Source: Actinotalea caeni
Lineage (GTDB): Bacteria > Actinomycetota > Actinomycetes > Actinomycetales > Beutenbergiaceae
Direction of reading: 5' to 3'
DNA length: 64,000 nucleotides
Assembly: GCF_009733795.1 (NCBI RefSeq)
Contig: NZ_WNXX01000013.1
Location: 1-64,000, forward strand
The notes beneath the pieces were generated by a model that saw only the letters and a list, made by a program, of their open reading frames with translations, was not told where the DNA came from and searched no databases. Shown piece after piece: positions 9,383 through 17,638 of the stretch. How positions within the stretch are numbered: position 1 is the first letter of the stretch; each line of letters begins with the position of its first letter. The position numbers and the translations under genes were made by a program.

Positions 9383-9736
9383 TCAGCTCACCGCCCGCTC
9401 GCGCTGCTCGCGGCGCGCGGGCTTGGGCACCGGCCACCGCTGCGAGATCAGCTCGTTGATGTGGTCCCGGTCGAGGTCGGCGAGCGTCGCGCGCCAGGAC
9501 TCGACCGACGGCGCCCGGCGCAGCAGCGCGCGACGCTCACGCTCGGTCATGCCACCCCAGACACCGAACTGGATCCGGTTGTCCAGGGCGTCGACGAGGC
9601 ACTCCAGCCGGACGGGGCACCCGAAGCAGATCTCGCGGGCCTGCCGCTGCGCGGCGCCCTGCACGAAGAGGTCGTCCGGCGATCGTCCTGCGCACGCAGC
9701 CCTGGCCGTCCAGCTCTCGTCGTACGTCGTTGACAT
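9383..9736 (-). CDS. whiB4: WhiB-family iron-sulfur transcriptional regulator (WhiB4-like)
   Basis: A 117-aa WhiB protein. Four cysteines expected to bind a [4Fe-4S] cluster are visible: one in ARAACAGR, two in ICFGCPVR and one in LECLVD. The diagnostic turn GVWGGMTERERRALLRR follows, then a basic C-terminus (PKPARREQRER) suited to DNA contact. The start at 9736 has GGGAGG 5 nt upstream. The paralogue assignment to WhiB4 comes from position: it is divergent from ponA2 and next to DUF4177/ridA, as in Rv3681c. It is probably redox- or oxygen-responsive. The long in-frame extension to 9880 is upstream DNA without a ribosome site. Confidence 0.9.
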   Translation of the reverse strand: MSTTYDESWTARAACAGRSPDDLFVQGAAQRQAREICFGCPVRLECLVDALDNRIQFGVWGGMTERERRALLRRAPSVESWRATLADLDRDHINELISQRWPVPKPARREQRERAVS

Positions 9737-9918
9737 TCCGACCTCCCGAACTGCGGGACCAGCGCCTTCGCTGGTACCTAGGTGACCGCTCTTGGAATGT
9801 AGACCGAAGTGCGGTGTTACGCAAAGGTCGGCTCTGGGGTAGGTCACGCCTCCCCCTGCGGAGGGCGGCGCGCGGCACACTCCCTGGCCCTCTCAGCCGC
9901 GGAACGTAGGATGCCGAC

Positions 9919-12444
9919 ATGACTTCGCCCCCTCGTCGTGCGTCCGGGCGCTCCGTCAACGTCGCACAGCTCATCTCGCTGTTCCTCGCGTTCCTCATGG
10001 TCGCGGGGGTCGGTGGCGTGCTCTCGGCAGGGTTCGCGATGCCGCTGGTCGCCGCCGTCGGCGCCACCACGCAGGCCGGCATCGACACCTTCGAGGACCT
10101 CGACACCGAGATCGGCGACCTGACGCTGTCGGAGCGCAGCGTGATCCGGTACAGCGACCGCTCGGTGATGGCGACGTTCTACTCCGAGGACCGCATCGTC
10201 GTCCCGCTGGAGCAGATCGACGAGGACGTCCGCAACGCGGTGATCGCGACCGAGGACAAGCGCTTCTACGAGCACGGCGCGGTCGACCCCGAGGGCATCT
10301 TCCGCGCGCTCATCAACATCCTCTCCGGCGCCAGCTTCGAGGGCGGCTCGACGCTCACCCAGCAGTACGTGAAGAACGTGCTGCTCGAGCAGGCCCGCGT
10401 CGCCGAGGACCCCGAGGCGATGGCCGCGGCGACCGCGCCGACGATCGGCCGCAAGCTCCGCGAGGCGAAGCTCGCGATCGCGCTCGAGCAGACCTACACC
10501 AAGGACCAGATCCTCGAGGGCTACCTCAACATCGCCCAGTTCGGCCCGTCGCAGTACGGCGTCGAGGCCGCGGCCCGGTACTTCTTCTCGAAGCGCGCGA
10601 ACAAGCTGAACATCGGCGAGGCCGCGCTGCTGGCGGGCATCACGCAGGCTCCCGCACGGTGGAACCCGATCACGAACCCGGAGAACGCCTTCAACCGGCG
10701 CAACACGGTGCTGATGCTCATGGAGCAGCAGGGCTTCATCACGCCGGAGCAGTACGACACCTGGAGCAAGGTCCCGATCGAGGACATGCTCGACGTCCGC
10801 AAGATCCCGCCGACGTGCGCGACCGCGAAGGTGTCGGCGTACTTCTGCGAGTACGTGGTCAACACGATCCTGCAGAGCCCCGAGTACGGCGAGACCAAGG
10901 CCGAGCGGGTGCAGCTGCTGCTGCGCGGCGGCCTGGACATCACCACGACCATCAACCGCCACCTGCAGTCGGAGGGGTGGCACGCCCTGGTCGACGCCGT
11001 CCCGGTCGACGACTCGTCGGGGGTATCCAACGCGATCTCCACGGTCGAACCGGGCACGGGGCGCATCCTCGCGATGGTGCAGAACACGCCGTACGGCAAC
11101 GGCGACCAAGAGGGCGACCCCAAACGCACGACCAAGCTGAACTTCAACGCCGACGCCGCGTACGGCGGCGCGATCGGCTTCCAGACCGGCTCCACCTTCA
11201 AGGCCTTCGTGCTGGCGGCGTGGCTGGAGGCGGGCAACTCGCTGATGGATGTCGTCGACGGCTCCCAGGGTCAGCACTTCCCACGGTCGTCGTGGAACTA
11301 CGACGGCTGCGACCTCGGCGCGCACGCGGCCGACTACGACCCCAAGAACATCGAGGGCATCGGCACCGGCCCGATGACGGTGCTGAAAGCCACCGAGGAC
11401 TCGGTGAACACCGCCTTCGTCAACATGGCGAACCAGCTCAACCAGTGCGACCTGTTCGACCTGACGCAGCGGCTCGGCCTGCACGTGGGGTCCGGGGTCG
11501 ACGCGCAGTACGGGCTGCCGCTCGTGCCGAGCCCGTCGTGGACGCTGGGTGCGAACAACATCGCACCCCTGACGATGGCGGCCGCGTTCGCGGCGTTCGC
11601 GGCGAACGGCGTCTTCTGCAAGCCGGTCGCCCTCGAGTCGATCGAGACCAAGGACGGCGAGCAGCTGCCGGTCCCCGACGCCGAGTGCAACCAGGCGCTG
11701 AAGCCGGAGATCGCGGCCACCGTGACCTATGCGCTGAGCCGGGTCGTGTCGACCCCGGGCGCCACGGGCAACGCGGCCAGCCTCGGCAACCGCCCGGTCG
11801 CCGGCAAGACCGGCACCGCCAACGACGACACCGCGGCCTGGTTCGTCGGCTACACGCCGCAGCTCTCGACGGCGGTGTGGAACGGCTTCTCCGAAGGCCT
11901 CAAGCCGATGATGAACATCACCATCAACGGCACGTACTACAGCCTCGTCTACGGCGGGAAGTTCGCGGCGCCGATCTGGCACGACTACATGAGCGGCGCC
12001 GTCGAACGCCTCGACCTGCCGCCGACGAAGTTCCCCGACCCGAACGACAAGCTGGTCTACGGCGAGCGCAAGTGGGTGCCGAACGTCAGCAACATGAGCG
12101 TCGACCAGGCCACGCAGACGCTGCAGAACGCCGGCTTCCAGACGCGGGAGGGCTCCTCCGAGGAGCACGAGAGCGTCAACGAGGGCAACGTGATCCGCAC
12201 CCAGCCCGGTGCGGGCTCGCTGCAGACCCAGGGCAGCGTGATCACCCTGATCACGAGCTCCGGCCCGCCACCGGACGACGATGACGACGACCGCGGTGAT
12301 CGCGACGACCGCGACGACCGCGGTGATCGCGACGACCGGGACGATCGGGGTGACCGAGGCCCCGGTGGCGGCGGTGGTCCTGGCGGCGGTGGGGGCGGCA
12401 ACGGCCCCGGCGGTGGGAACGGCCCCGGCGGCGGCGACCGGTGA
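9919..12444 (+). CDS. ponA2: Bifunctional class A penicillin-binding protein with PASTA domain
   Basis: An 841-aa peptidoglycan glycosyltransferase/transpeptidase. It has one N-terminal membrane anchor (about 15-45). The GT51 domain contains ATEDKRFYEHGAVD and GGSTLTQQYVKN (about 110-155), and the transpeptidase domain contains STFKAF (catalytic Ser, about 424), EDSVNTAF and the KTGTAND box (about 628-634). A single PASTA domain follows, from about 716 to 782 (WVPNVSNMSVDQATQTL). After it comes a low-complexity tail of D/R repeats and then Gly/Pro runs. Order and domain layout match mycobacterial PonA2 (Rv3682). Divergent from whiB4, with a shared 180-bp promoter region. The charged tail is unusual and is treated separately. 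Confidence 0.95.
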   Translation: MTSPPRRASGRSVNVAQLISLFLAFLMVAGVGGVLSAGFAMPLVAAVGATTQAGIDTFEDLDTEIGDLTLSERSVIRYSDRSVMATFYSEDRIVVPLEQIDEDVRNAVIATEDKRFYEHGAVDPEGIFRALINILSGASFEGGSTLTQQYVKNVLLEQARVAEDPEAMAAATAPTIGRKLREAKLAIALEQTYTKDQILEGYLNIAQFGPSQYGVEAAARYFFSKRANKLNIGEAALLAGITQAPARWNPITNPENAFNRRNTVLMLMEQQGFITPEQYDTWSKVPIEDMLDVRKIPPTCATAKVSAYFCEYVVNTILQSPEYGETKAERVQLLLRGGLDITTTINRHLQSEGWHALVDAVPVDDSSGVSNAISTVEPGTGRILAMVQNTPYGNGDQEGDPKRTTKLNFNADAAYGGAIGFQTGSTFKAFVLAAWLEAGNSLMDVVDGSQGQHFPRSSWNYDGCDLGAHAADYDPKNIEGIGTGPMTVLKATEDSVNTAFVNMANQLNQCDLFDLTQRLGLHVGSGVDAQYGLPLVPSPSWTLGANNIAPLTMAAAFAAFAANGVFCKPVALESIETKDGEQLPVPDAECNQALKPEIAATVTYALSRVVSTPGATGNAASLGNRPVAGKTGTANDDTAAWFVGYTPQLSTAVWNGFSEGLKPMMNITINGTYYSLVYGGKFAAPIWHDYMSGAVERLDLPPTKFPDPNDKLVYGERKWVPNVSNMSVDQATQTLQNAGFQTREGSSEEHESVNEGNVIRTQPGAGSLQTQGSVITLITSSGPPPDDDDDDRGDRDDRDDRGDRDDRDDRGDRGPGGGGGPGGGGGGNGPGGGNGPGGGDR

Positions 12445-12472
12445 CCCCTGACGCCGCGCCGAAGGTGCGCAC

Positions 12473-13393
12473 CTGAACCGGTGGGCGCGCGGCGCCGCTC
12501 TCGCGGCCGCCGCGGGTGCCGCAGGGCTGAGCTGGGCGCTGGTCGAGGCGCACGCGTTCGTGCTCCGGCGTGTCACCGTGCCGGTGCTGCCTGCCGGCGC
12601 GGACCCGATGCGGGTGCTGCACATCTCCGACCTGCACCTGACCCCGGGTCAGCAGGACAAGGTGGCGTGGGTGCGCTCGCTCGCCGAGACCGAGCCGCAC
12701 CTGGTCGTCAACACCGGTGACAACCTCGCGCACCCGGCCTCGCTGCCGGTGCTGCTGCGGGCGTTGTCCCCGCTGCTGGACACCCCGGGCGTGTTCACGC
12801 TGGGCTCGAACGACTACTTCGCGCCCCAGCTGCGCAACCCGGCCCGGTACCTGCTGCCGGACTCGCGCACCCCGGGCAGCCACGAGGCCGCGCCCGACCT
12901 GCCCGGCCGGGAGCTGCGCGCCGCGCTGATCGAGCGCGGCTGGGCGGATCTCGCCAACGCGCGCGCGGTGCTCGACGTCGACGGGCGCCGGGTGAGCGTC
13001 GTCGGCGCGGCGGACGCGCACATGGACCTCGACGAGGTGCCCCCGGCCCGCGCGGTGGACCGGCCCGACGACGCCGTGGCGCACCTGGGGGTGACGCACG
13101 CCCCCTACCAGCGGGTGCTCGAGGCGTTCCGGGCCGACGGCGTCGACCTCACGCTCGCGGGCCACACGCACGGCGGGCAGCTGTGCCTGCCGGTGTGGGG
13201 TGCGCTCACGACGAACTGCGACCTCGACACCCGCCGCGCGAAAGGCCTGCACGGCTGGCCCGGCGCGCGGCCGGACGAGGACCCGGGCTCGATGTGGTTG
13301 CACGTGAGCGCCGGCCTGGGCACGAACCCGTACACGCCGGTGCGCTTCTTCTGCCGCCCCGAGGCGACGCTGCTCACGCTCGTCCCCCGCTGA
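12473..13393 (+). CDS. Membrane-anchored metallophosphoesterase (probable CTG start)
   Basis: A calcineurin-like phosphoesterase, 306 aa if read from CTG 12473. Metal-ligand motifs are present: ISDLHL (D, H), NTGDNL (D), a variant LGSNDYF where GNHD is usual, and GHTHGGQL (HxH). The frame between the stop at 12449 and the first GTG (12560) encodes a good anchor (NRWARGAALAAAAGAAGLSW) that the family, e.g. Rv3683, normally has, and GAAGG-like GAAGG spacing of 7 nt precedes the CTG. Starting at GTG 12560 would give 277 aa and lose the anchor. It follows ponA2 closely, so co-transcription is likely. The Asn-Asp variant in the third motif may affect activity. Confidence 0.82.
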   Translation: MNRWARGAALAAAAGAAGLSWALVEAHAFVLRRVTVPVLPAGADPMRVLHISDLHLTPGQQDKVAWVRSLAETEPHLVVNTGDNLAHPASLPVLLRALSPLLDTPGVFTLGSNDYFAPQLRNPARYLLPDSRTPGSHEAAPDLPGRELRAALIERGWADLANARAVLDVDGRRVSVVGAADAHMDLDEVPPARAVDRPDDAVAHLGVTHAPYQRVLEAFRADGVDLTLAGHTHGGQLCLPVWGALTTNCDLDTRRAKGLHGWPGARPDEDPGSMWLHVSAGLGTNPYTPVRFFCRPEATLLTLVPR

Positions 13394-13525
13394 GCTGGCC
13401 GATGACGGTCCGCGGGGACGGGCGCGGCGGGGTTGTCCGGAGGTGCGCCTCGGGGTTCGAGTGGTGCCCGTCACACGCCGGTTTCAGGGTGGGGCTCGGA
13501 CTCCGCTATCCTGTCCAGGCTGCTC

Positions 13526-13599
<74 letters not shown>

Positions 13600-13602
13600 C
13601 AC

Positions 13603-14921
13603 TGTGATGTCTCACGACATCCCGGACGCCCGAACCCACGGACTGTGGGTTCGGGTGTTCGTCATTTTCGGGGTTGTGGCTGGTAGTCGCGGTCGGGCTC
13701 GATGGTGAGCTCGCGCAGGATCTCGCCGGTGGTGGCGTTGATGACGCGGACGTGGAGGTCTTGGGCCAGGATCAGGACGCGGGTTCGGTTGTGGGTTCGG
13801 CCGATGCCGATGTGGTGCAGGCGGCCGGTCACGCGCAGGGTGACGGTGCCGCCGGTGTCGACGACATCTTCGCGGACGCGTTCGTGGCTGGTGGCGGGCT
13901 GGCTGGTGTCGGGTGTGCTCTTGGGCAGGGTGTCGTAGAGGGCGGCCGGGACGGCCTGGTTCGGCAGCGAGCGGTGGCCGCGTTCGTGGTTGTAGATCTG
14001 GGCGAAGCGATCCAGCAGCGCCTGCAGGTCGGTCAGCGTGGCGGGCTGGTCGGGTTGGGCGCGCAGCCATCGTTTGAGGGTCTGCTGGAAGCGTTCGACC
14101 TTGCCCTGGGTCTGCGGGTGGCCGCCGCGGCCGTTGATCTGGGTGATGTGCCAGGTCGCGAGCAGGGCTTCGAAGCCGTTGCGGCCGGGATGGCCGGAGA
14201 ACCGGGTGGTGAAGACCATGCCGTTGTCGGTCAACGTGCTCGCGGGGCGTCCGTGCTGGTCACAGGCGGCGCGGAAGGCGGCGATCACGGCCGGGGTGGA
14301 CACCCGGACATGAGCGGTCAGGCTGATGGCGTAGCGGGTGCAGTCATCGATCCAGCACAAGATCTCGACCTCGGTGCCGTCGGCGAGGCGGTAGTGGGTG
14401 AAGTCGGCCTGCCAGCACTGGTTGGGCAGCTCGGCGGCGAAGCGGACGTAACTGGACTTGGGGCGCTTCTTGGGTGTCGGGACCACCAGCACTTCCCGGA
14501 CCAGGATCCGGTGGATAGTGGCGCGGGAGATCTCGATGCGGTGGGTCTGGGACAGGTGCCAGCGGATCGATTCCGCGCCGGCATCCAGGCCCTGCGAGCT
14601 CAGCTGGGCGCGGATCGTGGCGATCAGCTGCGCCCGGGCCGGGCTAGTGGCGTTCGGGTTCGACACCGGCCGCTGTGAGCGTGGCTGGAAGGCGGCCTCG
14701 CCCTCGGCTCGGTAGCGGGCCAGCAACTCATAGATCCAGGAACGAGCAACCCCATAATCGGCAGCGACCTGGGCGACAGAGCGGTTCTGAACGGTGACAG
14801 CGGTAATGACCAGACGCGCCTTCGACATCCCCGAACGCTGACGCCCCACCGTCCACCATGTCCTGAGACATCAGTCCGGGATGACGCGAGACACCTGTCC
14901 GGGATGTCCTGAACCAGCACA
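13603..14921 (-). mobile_element. IS481-family insertion sequence (1319 bp, complete)
   Basis: The ends are 25-bp terminal inverted repeats at 13603-13627 and 14897-14921, starting TGTG and sharing GACATCCCGGAC; 21 of 25 positions match. A 15-bp perfect direct repeat flanks it. One intact transposase gene fills most of it on the minus strand. Ends beginning TGT and long (up to 15 bp) duplications are known for IS481. The insertion separates tRNA-Pro from its terminator at 14937-14974. Perfect flanks and an intact transposase suggest a recent and possibly still mobile copy. Confidence 0.93.
13662..14849 (-). CDS. IS481-family transposase
   Basis: A 395-aa DDE transposase. The N-terminal helix-turn-helix region contains VAQVAADYGVARSWIYELLAR (about 25-45), with a second HTH around residues 95-120. 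The RNase-H-like catalytic core has its three acidic residues in CWQADFTHY, LTDNGMVF and GKVERFQ, followed by the typical YNHERGHRSL. The frame is undamaged. GTG at 14849 opens it; ATG at 14828 is an alternative start with equally weak ribosome-site support. It catalyses excision and insertion using the 25-bp ends of the surrounding element. Confidence 0.93.
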   Translation of the reverse strand: MGRQRSGMSKARLVITAVTVQNRSVAQVAADYGVARSWIYELLARYRAEGEAAFQPRSQRPVSNPNATSPARAQLIATIRAQLSSQGLDAGAESIRWHLSQTHRIEISRATIHRILVREVLVVPTPKKRPKSSYVRFAAELPNQCWQADFTHYRLADGTEVEILCWIDDCTRYAISLTAHVRVSTPAVIAAFRAACDQHGRPASTLTDNGMVFTTRFSGHPGRNGFEALLATWHITQINGRGGHPQTQGKVERFQQTLKRWLRAQPDQPATLTDLQALLDRFAQIYNHERGHRSLPNQAVPAALYDTLPKSTPDTSQPATSHERVREDVVDTGGTVTLRVTGRLHHIGIGRTHNRTRVLILAQDLHVRVINATTGEILRELTIEPDRDYQPQPRK

Positions 14922-14936
14922 CTGTCACCCCGACAC
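14922..14936 (+). repeat. 15-bp target-site duplication, right copy (IS481 element)
   Basis: Identical to 13588-13602 and immediately outside the right inverted repeat. It regenerates the last bases of tRNA-Pro in front of the original tRNA terminator. Confidence 0.9.
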
Positions 14937-14974
14937 ACGAGAAACCGCCCGGCGAAGCCGAGGCGGTTTCTCGT
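14937..14974 (+). terminator. Original tRNA-Pro terminator, now displaced by the IS element
   Basis: A 13-bp perfect stem (ACGAGAAACCGCC / GGCGGTTTCTCGT) with a 12-nt loop, followed by TGTC. Without the insertion it would begin directly after the tRNA 3' end. Confidence 0.8.
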
Positions 14975-15042
14975 TGTCGGGGCTGCACAGGATGCTGGGA
15001 GCCGGAGCGCCCCGCGAGGGACGAGCGGGTCGCGACGGCGGC

Positions 15043-15058
15043 TCCTGTCACCCCGACA
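15043..15058 (+). repeat. Stray 16-nt copy of the tRNA-Pro 3' end
   Basis: TCCTGTCACCCCGACA is identical to 13586-13601: the last T-loop base, the T-stem 3' strand, the acceptor 3' strand, the discriminator and two more bases. It is 122 bp beyond the original if the IS and one target duplication are subtracted. The DNA just before it is GC-rich and partly self-complementary (AGCCG...CGGCT). It may be an attachment-site remnant. Confidence 0.7.
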
Positions 15059-15122
15059 GCCCCCACGGACGCTCCCCGTCCCCAGGTCCCTCACACCACG
15101 CCACCCGTGGCAGCATGGCGGG

Positions 15123-15611
15123 ATGCCGATCCCGCCGTTCGTCGCTGCGCTGCGAGAGAAGGTCGGTACCGACCTGCTGTGGCTGCCGGGTGTCACCGCC
15201 GTCGTGCTCGACGACGAGGAGCGCGTGCTGCTGACGCAGCGCTCCGACAGCGGCCAGTGGGCGCTGGTGTCGGGGATCCTCGAACCGGGCGAGGAGCCCG
15301 CGCACGCGATGGTGCGCGAGATCAAGGAGGAGACCGGCGTCGACGCGGTGGTCGACGGGCTCGCCGCGGTCATGGTGCTCGAGCCCATGCAGTACCCGAA
15401 CGGCGACCGGTCGCAGTACCTCGACCTCATCTTCGTGTGCCGCGCGACCGGCGGCGAGGCGCACCCGGGCGACGACGAGTCGATCGCGGTGGGCTGGTTC
15501 GCCGTCGACGACCTGCCCGAGGGCACCGGCCACCACACCGAGGAGCGCCTCGCCGAGGTCGCCGCGTTCCGCGCGAACCCGGCCGCGGGAGCCCGCTTCG
15601 CCCGGCCCTGA
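15123..15611 (+). CDS. Nudix hydrolase
   Basis: A 162-aa Nudix protein hydrolysing a nucleoside diphosphate linked to another moiety; the substrate cannot be told. The Nudix box is complete at about 57-79: G(x5)E(x7)REIKEETGV, with the metal-binding REIKEE. The strand before it (VLLTQRSDSGQWALVSG) and the aromatic-rich end (QYLDLIFVCRATGG) suit the ADP-ribose/NADH pyrophosphatase-like group. It starts at ATG 15123 and stands as a single gene between the tRNA-Pro region and a large hairpin at 15661. Confidence 0.88.
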   Translation: MPIPPFVAALREKVGTDLLWLPGVTAVVLDDEERVLLTQRSDSGQWALVSGILEPGEEPAHAMVREIKEETGVDAVVDGLAAVMVLEPMQYPNGDRSQYLDLIFVCRATGGEAHPGDDESIAVGWFAVDDLPEGTGHHTEERLAEVAAFRANPAAGARFARP

Positions 15612-15660
15612 CGCCCGGCGCGCCCGCCACCCACTCACCCCACGCCGTCGACATCGAGGT

Positions 15661-15704
15661 TCTGGGTCGAGATCGAGGAAACATCTCCTCGATCTCGACC
15701 CAGA
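15661..15704. terminator. Long perfect hairpin (19-bp stem) between Nudix and VOC genes
   Basis: The arms are 15661-15679 and 15686-15704 with a 6-nt AACATC loop and no mismatches. A third partial copy of the arm (CCTCGATCTCG) follows at 15706-15716. There is no T-tract. It could terminate the Nudix transcript or be a palindromic repeat unit. Confidence 0.5.
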
Positions 15705-15744
15705 TCCTCGATCTCGGCGACGGGGCCGCGGGCAGACTGAGCCC

Positions 15745-16479
15745 GTGACCACCCCCGTCTGGTACGACCTGTTCCTCGACGTGCCCCGCGACGGCTGGCA
15801 GGCCTCGGTCGCGTTCTGGTCGGCGGCGGCGCGGCTGACGCCGTCGCCCACGCGCGGCGAGGACGGCCAGTTCCTCACCCTCCTCCCCGCAGCCGGAACC
15901 TCCTGCGTGCGCATGCAGGCGATCGACGGCGGCCCGCGCGTCCACCTCGACGTCGCCTCCCACGACCGCGACGCGCTGCTGCGGCGCGCCCTGGACCTCG
16001 GCGCCACGGAGGCGTGGCGCTACGAGGACGTGCCGGTGCTGCGCTCCCCCGGCGGGTTGCTCTTCTGCCTCACGCTCGCCGAGCCCGGGCCACGCCTGGA
16101 GCGCCCCGCCGACCTCGTCCTCGACCAGGTCTGCCTCGACATCCCACCCCGGCTGTGGGACGCGGAGGTGGCGTTCTGGCAGCGGCTCAGCGGTCGCGGC
16201 ATCACGACCGGGCGCGCCGACCACTTCGCGCGGCTGGTCGACCCCGACCCCGCCGGCGGGCTCCGGTTCCTGCTGCAGCGGCTCGGCGAGGACCGTCCGA
16301 CCGTCTCCGCCCACGCCGACCTCGCGGTCACCGACAGGCCCGCGGAGGTCGCGCGCCACCGCGGGCTGGGCGCCGAGCAGGTCGCCGAGCACGAGGCGTG
16401 GACGATCATGCGCGCGCCCGATGGGCACGTCTACTGCCTCACCGACCGCGACCCCGCGACCGGTCACCCGCTCCCCTGA
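15745..16479 (+). CDS. VOC-family (glyoxalase/bleomycin resistance-like) protein, two tandem domains
   Basis: A 244-aa protein with two vicinal-oxygen-chelate repeats, about 1-115 and 120-235. Each ends in the family's strand pattern (LRSPGGLLFCL and MRAPDGHVYCL). First-domain features include LFLDVPRDGWQASVAFW and VHLDVASHDRDALLRRALDLGA; the second has VCLDIPPRLWDAEVAFW. Conserved His/Glu metal ligands are not clearly placed in both halves, so a metalloenzyme role is uncertain. Many such actinobacterial proteins are uncharacterised. GTG start at 15745. It is convergent with prpC. Confidence 0.75.
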   Translation: MTTPVWYDLFLDVPRDGWQASVAFWSAAARLTPSPTRGEDGQFLTLLPAAGTSCVRMQAIDGGPRVHLDVASHDRDALLRRALDLGATEAWRYEDVPVLRSPGGLLFCLTLAEPGPRLERPADLVLDQVCLDIPPRLWDAEVAFWQRLSGRGITTGRADHFARLVDPDPAGGLRFLLQRLGEDRPTVSAHADLAVTDRPAEVARHRGLGAEQVAEHEAWTIMRAPDGHVYCLTDRDPATGHPLP

Positions 16480-16522
16480 GGCCCCGCCGCACCGCACCGG
16501 CGGCGGGCGCGGCCTCGGCGGC

Positions 16523-17638
16523 TCAGCGCTGCGGCACCTCGCGGTAGCCGGGCCCCACGTACTCCGAGAGCGGCCGGATGAGCGCGTTCGCCTCGAGCTG
16601 CTCCATGACGTGCGCCGTCCAGCCGGTCACGCGGGAGGCGACGAACAGCGGGGTGAACGTCGGGGTGTCGAAGCCCATGAGGTGGTATGCCGGGCCGGCC
16701 GGGTAGTCGAGGTTGGGCTTGATGCCCTTCGCCTCCTCCATCGCCTTCTCGAGCGCTGCGTAGAGCTCGCCGAGGTCGGGCCGCTGGTAGTACGCGACGA
16801 GATCGTCGAGCACCGCCTTCATCGTCGGCACCCGGGAGTCGCCGTGCTTGTAGACGCGGTGCCCGAAGCCCATGATCTTGCGCTTGTGGGCGAGCGCGTC
16901 CTCGAGCCACGCCTGCGCGGCGTCCGCGCTGCCGATCTCGGCGAACGTGTGCATGACCGCCTCGTTGGCGCCGCCGTGCAGCGGGCCCTTGAGCGCGCCG
17001 ATCGCGCCGGTGACCGCCGAGTACAGGTCGGCGAGCGTCGAGGTGATGACGCGGGCGGTGAACGTCGAGGCGTTGAACGAGTGCTCGGCGTAGAGCACCA
17101 TCGACACCTCGAAGGCCTTGACGACCTCCGGCGCAGCCTCCTCGCCGAAGGTCGTCCAGAGGAAGTTCTCGGCGTACCCGAGGTCCTCGCGCGGTGGCAC
17201 CAGCTCCTGGCCGCGACGGCGGCGCTGGTCGTACGCGACGACCGCGGGCAGCATCGCGAACAGCCGCAGCGACTTCGCGAGGTTCGCCTCGCGCGAGGAG
17301 TCGTCGGCGGCCGGGTCGTGAGCCCCGATCACCGAGACGGCGGTGCGGCACACGTCCATCGGGTGGCACGTCGTCGGCAGCGCCGTGATCGCGTCGACGA
17401 CGATCTGCGGCAGCGCCCGCTGCCCCCGCTCGGCCGCGTTCTGCTCGGCGAGCTGCTCCGGCGTCGGGAGCTCGCCGTGCCACAGGAGGTACGCGACCTC
17501 CTCGAACGAGCAGCGCGCGGCGAGGTCCTGCACCGGGTACCCGCGGTACAGCAGCGAGTTGGTCTCGGGGTCGACCTTGCTGATCGAGGTGACGTCGACG
17601 ACGACGCCCGCCAGGCCCTTCTTGATGTCCGCGCTCAT
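16523..17638 (-). CDS. prpC: 2-methylcitrate synthase / citrate synthase 2
   Basis: A 371-aa citrate-synthase-fold enzyme condensing propionyl-CoA with oxaloacetate to 2-methylcitrate in the methylcitrate cycle. Citrate synthase signatures are intact: HSFNAST with the first catalytic His (about 189), GPLHGGANEAVM, MGFGHRVYKHGDSR with the second His (about 261), and the catalytic Asp in GFDTPTF (about 311). The length and lack of an N-terminal extension fit the PrpC subgroup. The ATG overlaps the prpB stop as ATGA, placing it third in prpD-prpB-prpC. Some side activity with acetyl-CoA is usual in this subgroup. Confidence 0.93.
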   Translation of the reverse strand: MSADIKKGLAGVVVDVTSISKVDPETNSLLYRGYPVQDLAARCSFEEVAYLLWHGELPTPEQLAEQNAAERGQRALPQIVVDAITALPTTCHPMDVCRTAVSVIGAHDPAADDSSREANLAKSLRLFAMLPAVVAYDQRRRRGQELVPPREDLGYAENFLWTTFGEEAAPEVVKAFEVSMVLYAEHSFNASTFTARVITSTLADLYSAVTGAIGALKGPLHGGANEAVMHTFAEIGSADAAQAWLEDALAHKRKIMGFGHRVYKHGDSRVPTMKAVLDDLVAYYQRPDLGELYAALEKAMEEAKGIKPNLDYPAGPAYHLMGFDTPTFTPLFVASRVTGWTAHVMEQLEANALIRPLSEYVGPGYREVPQR

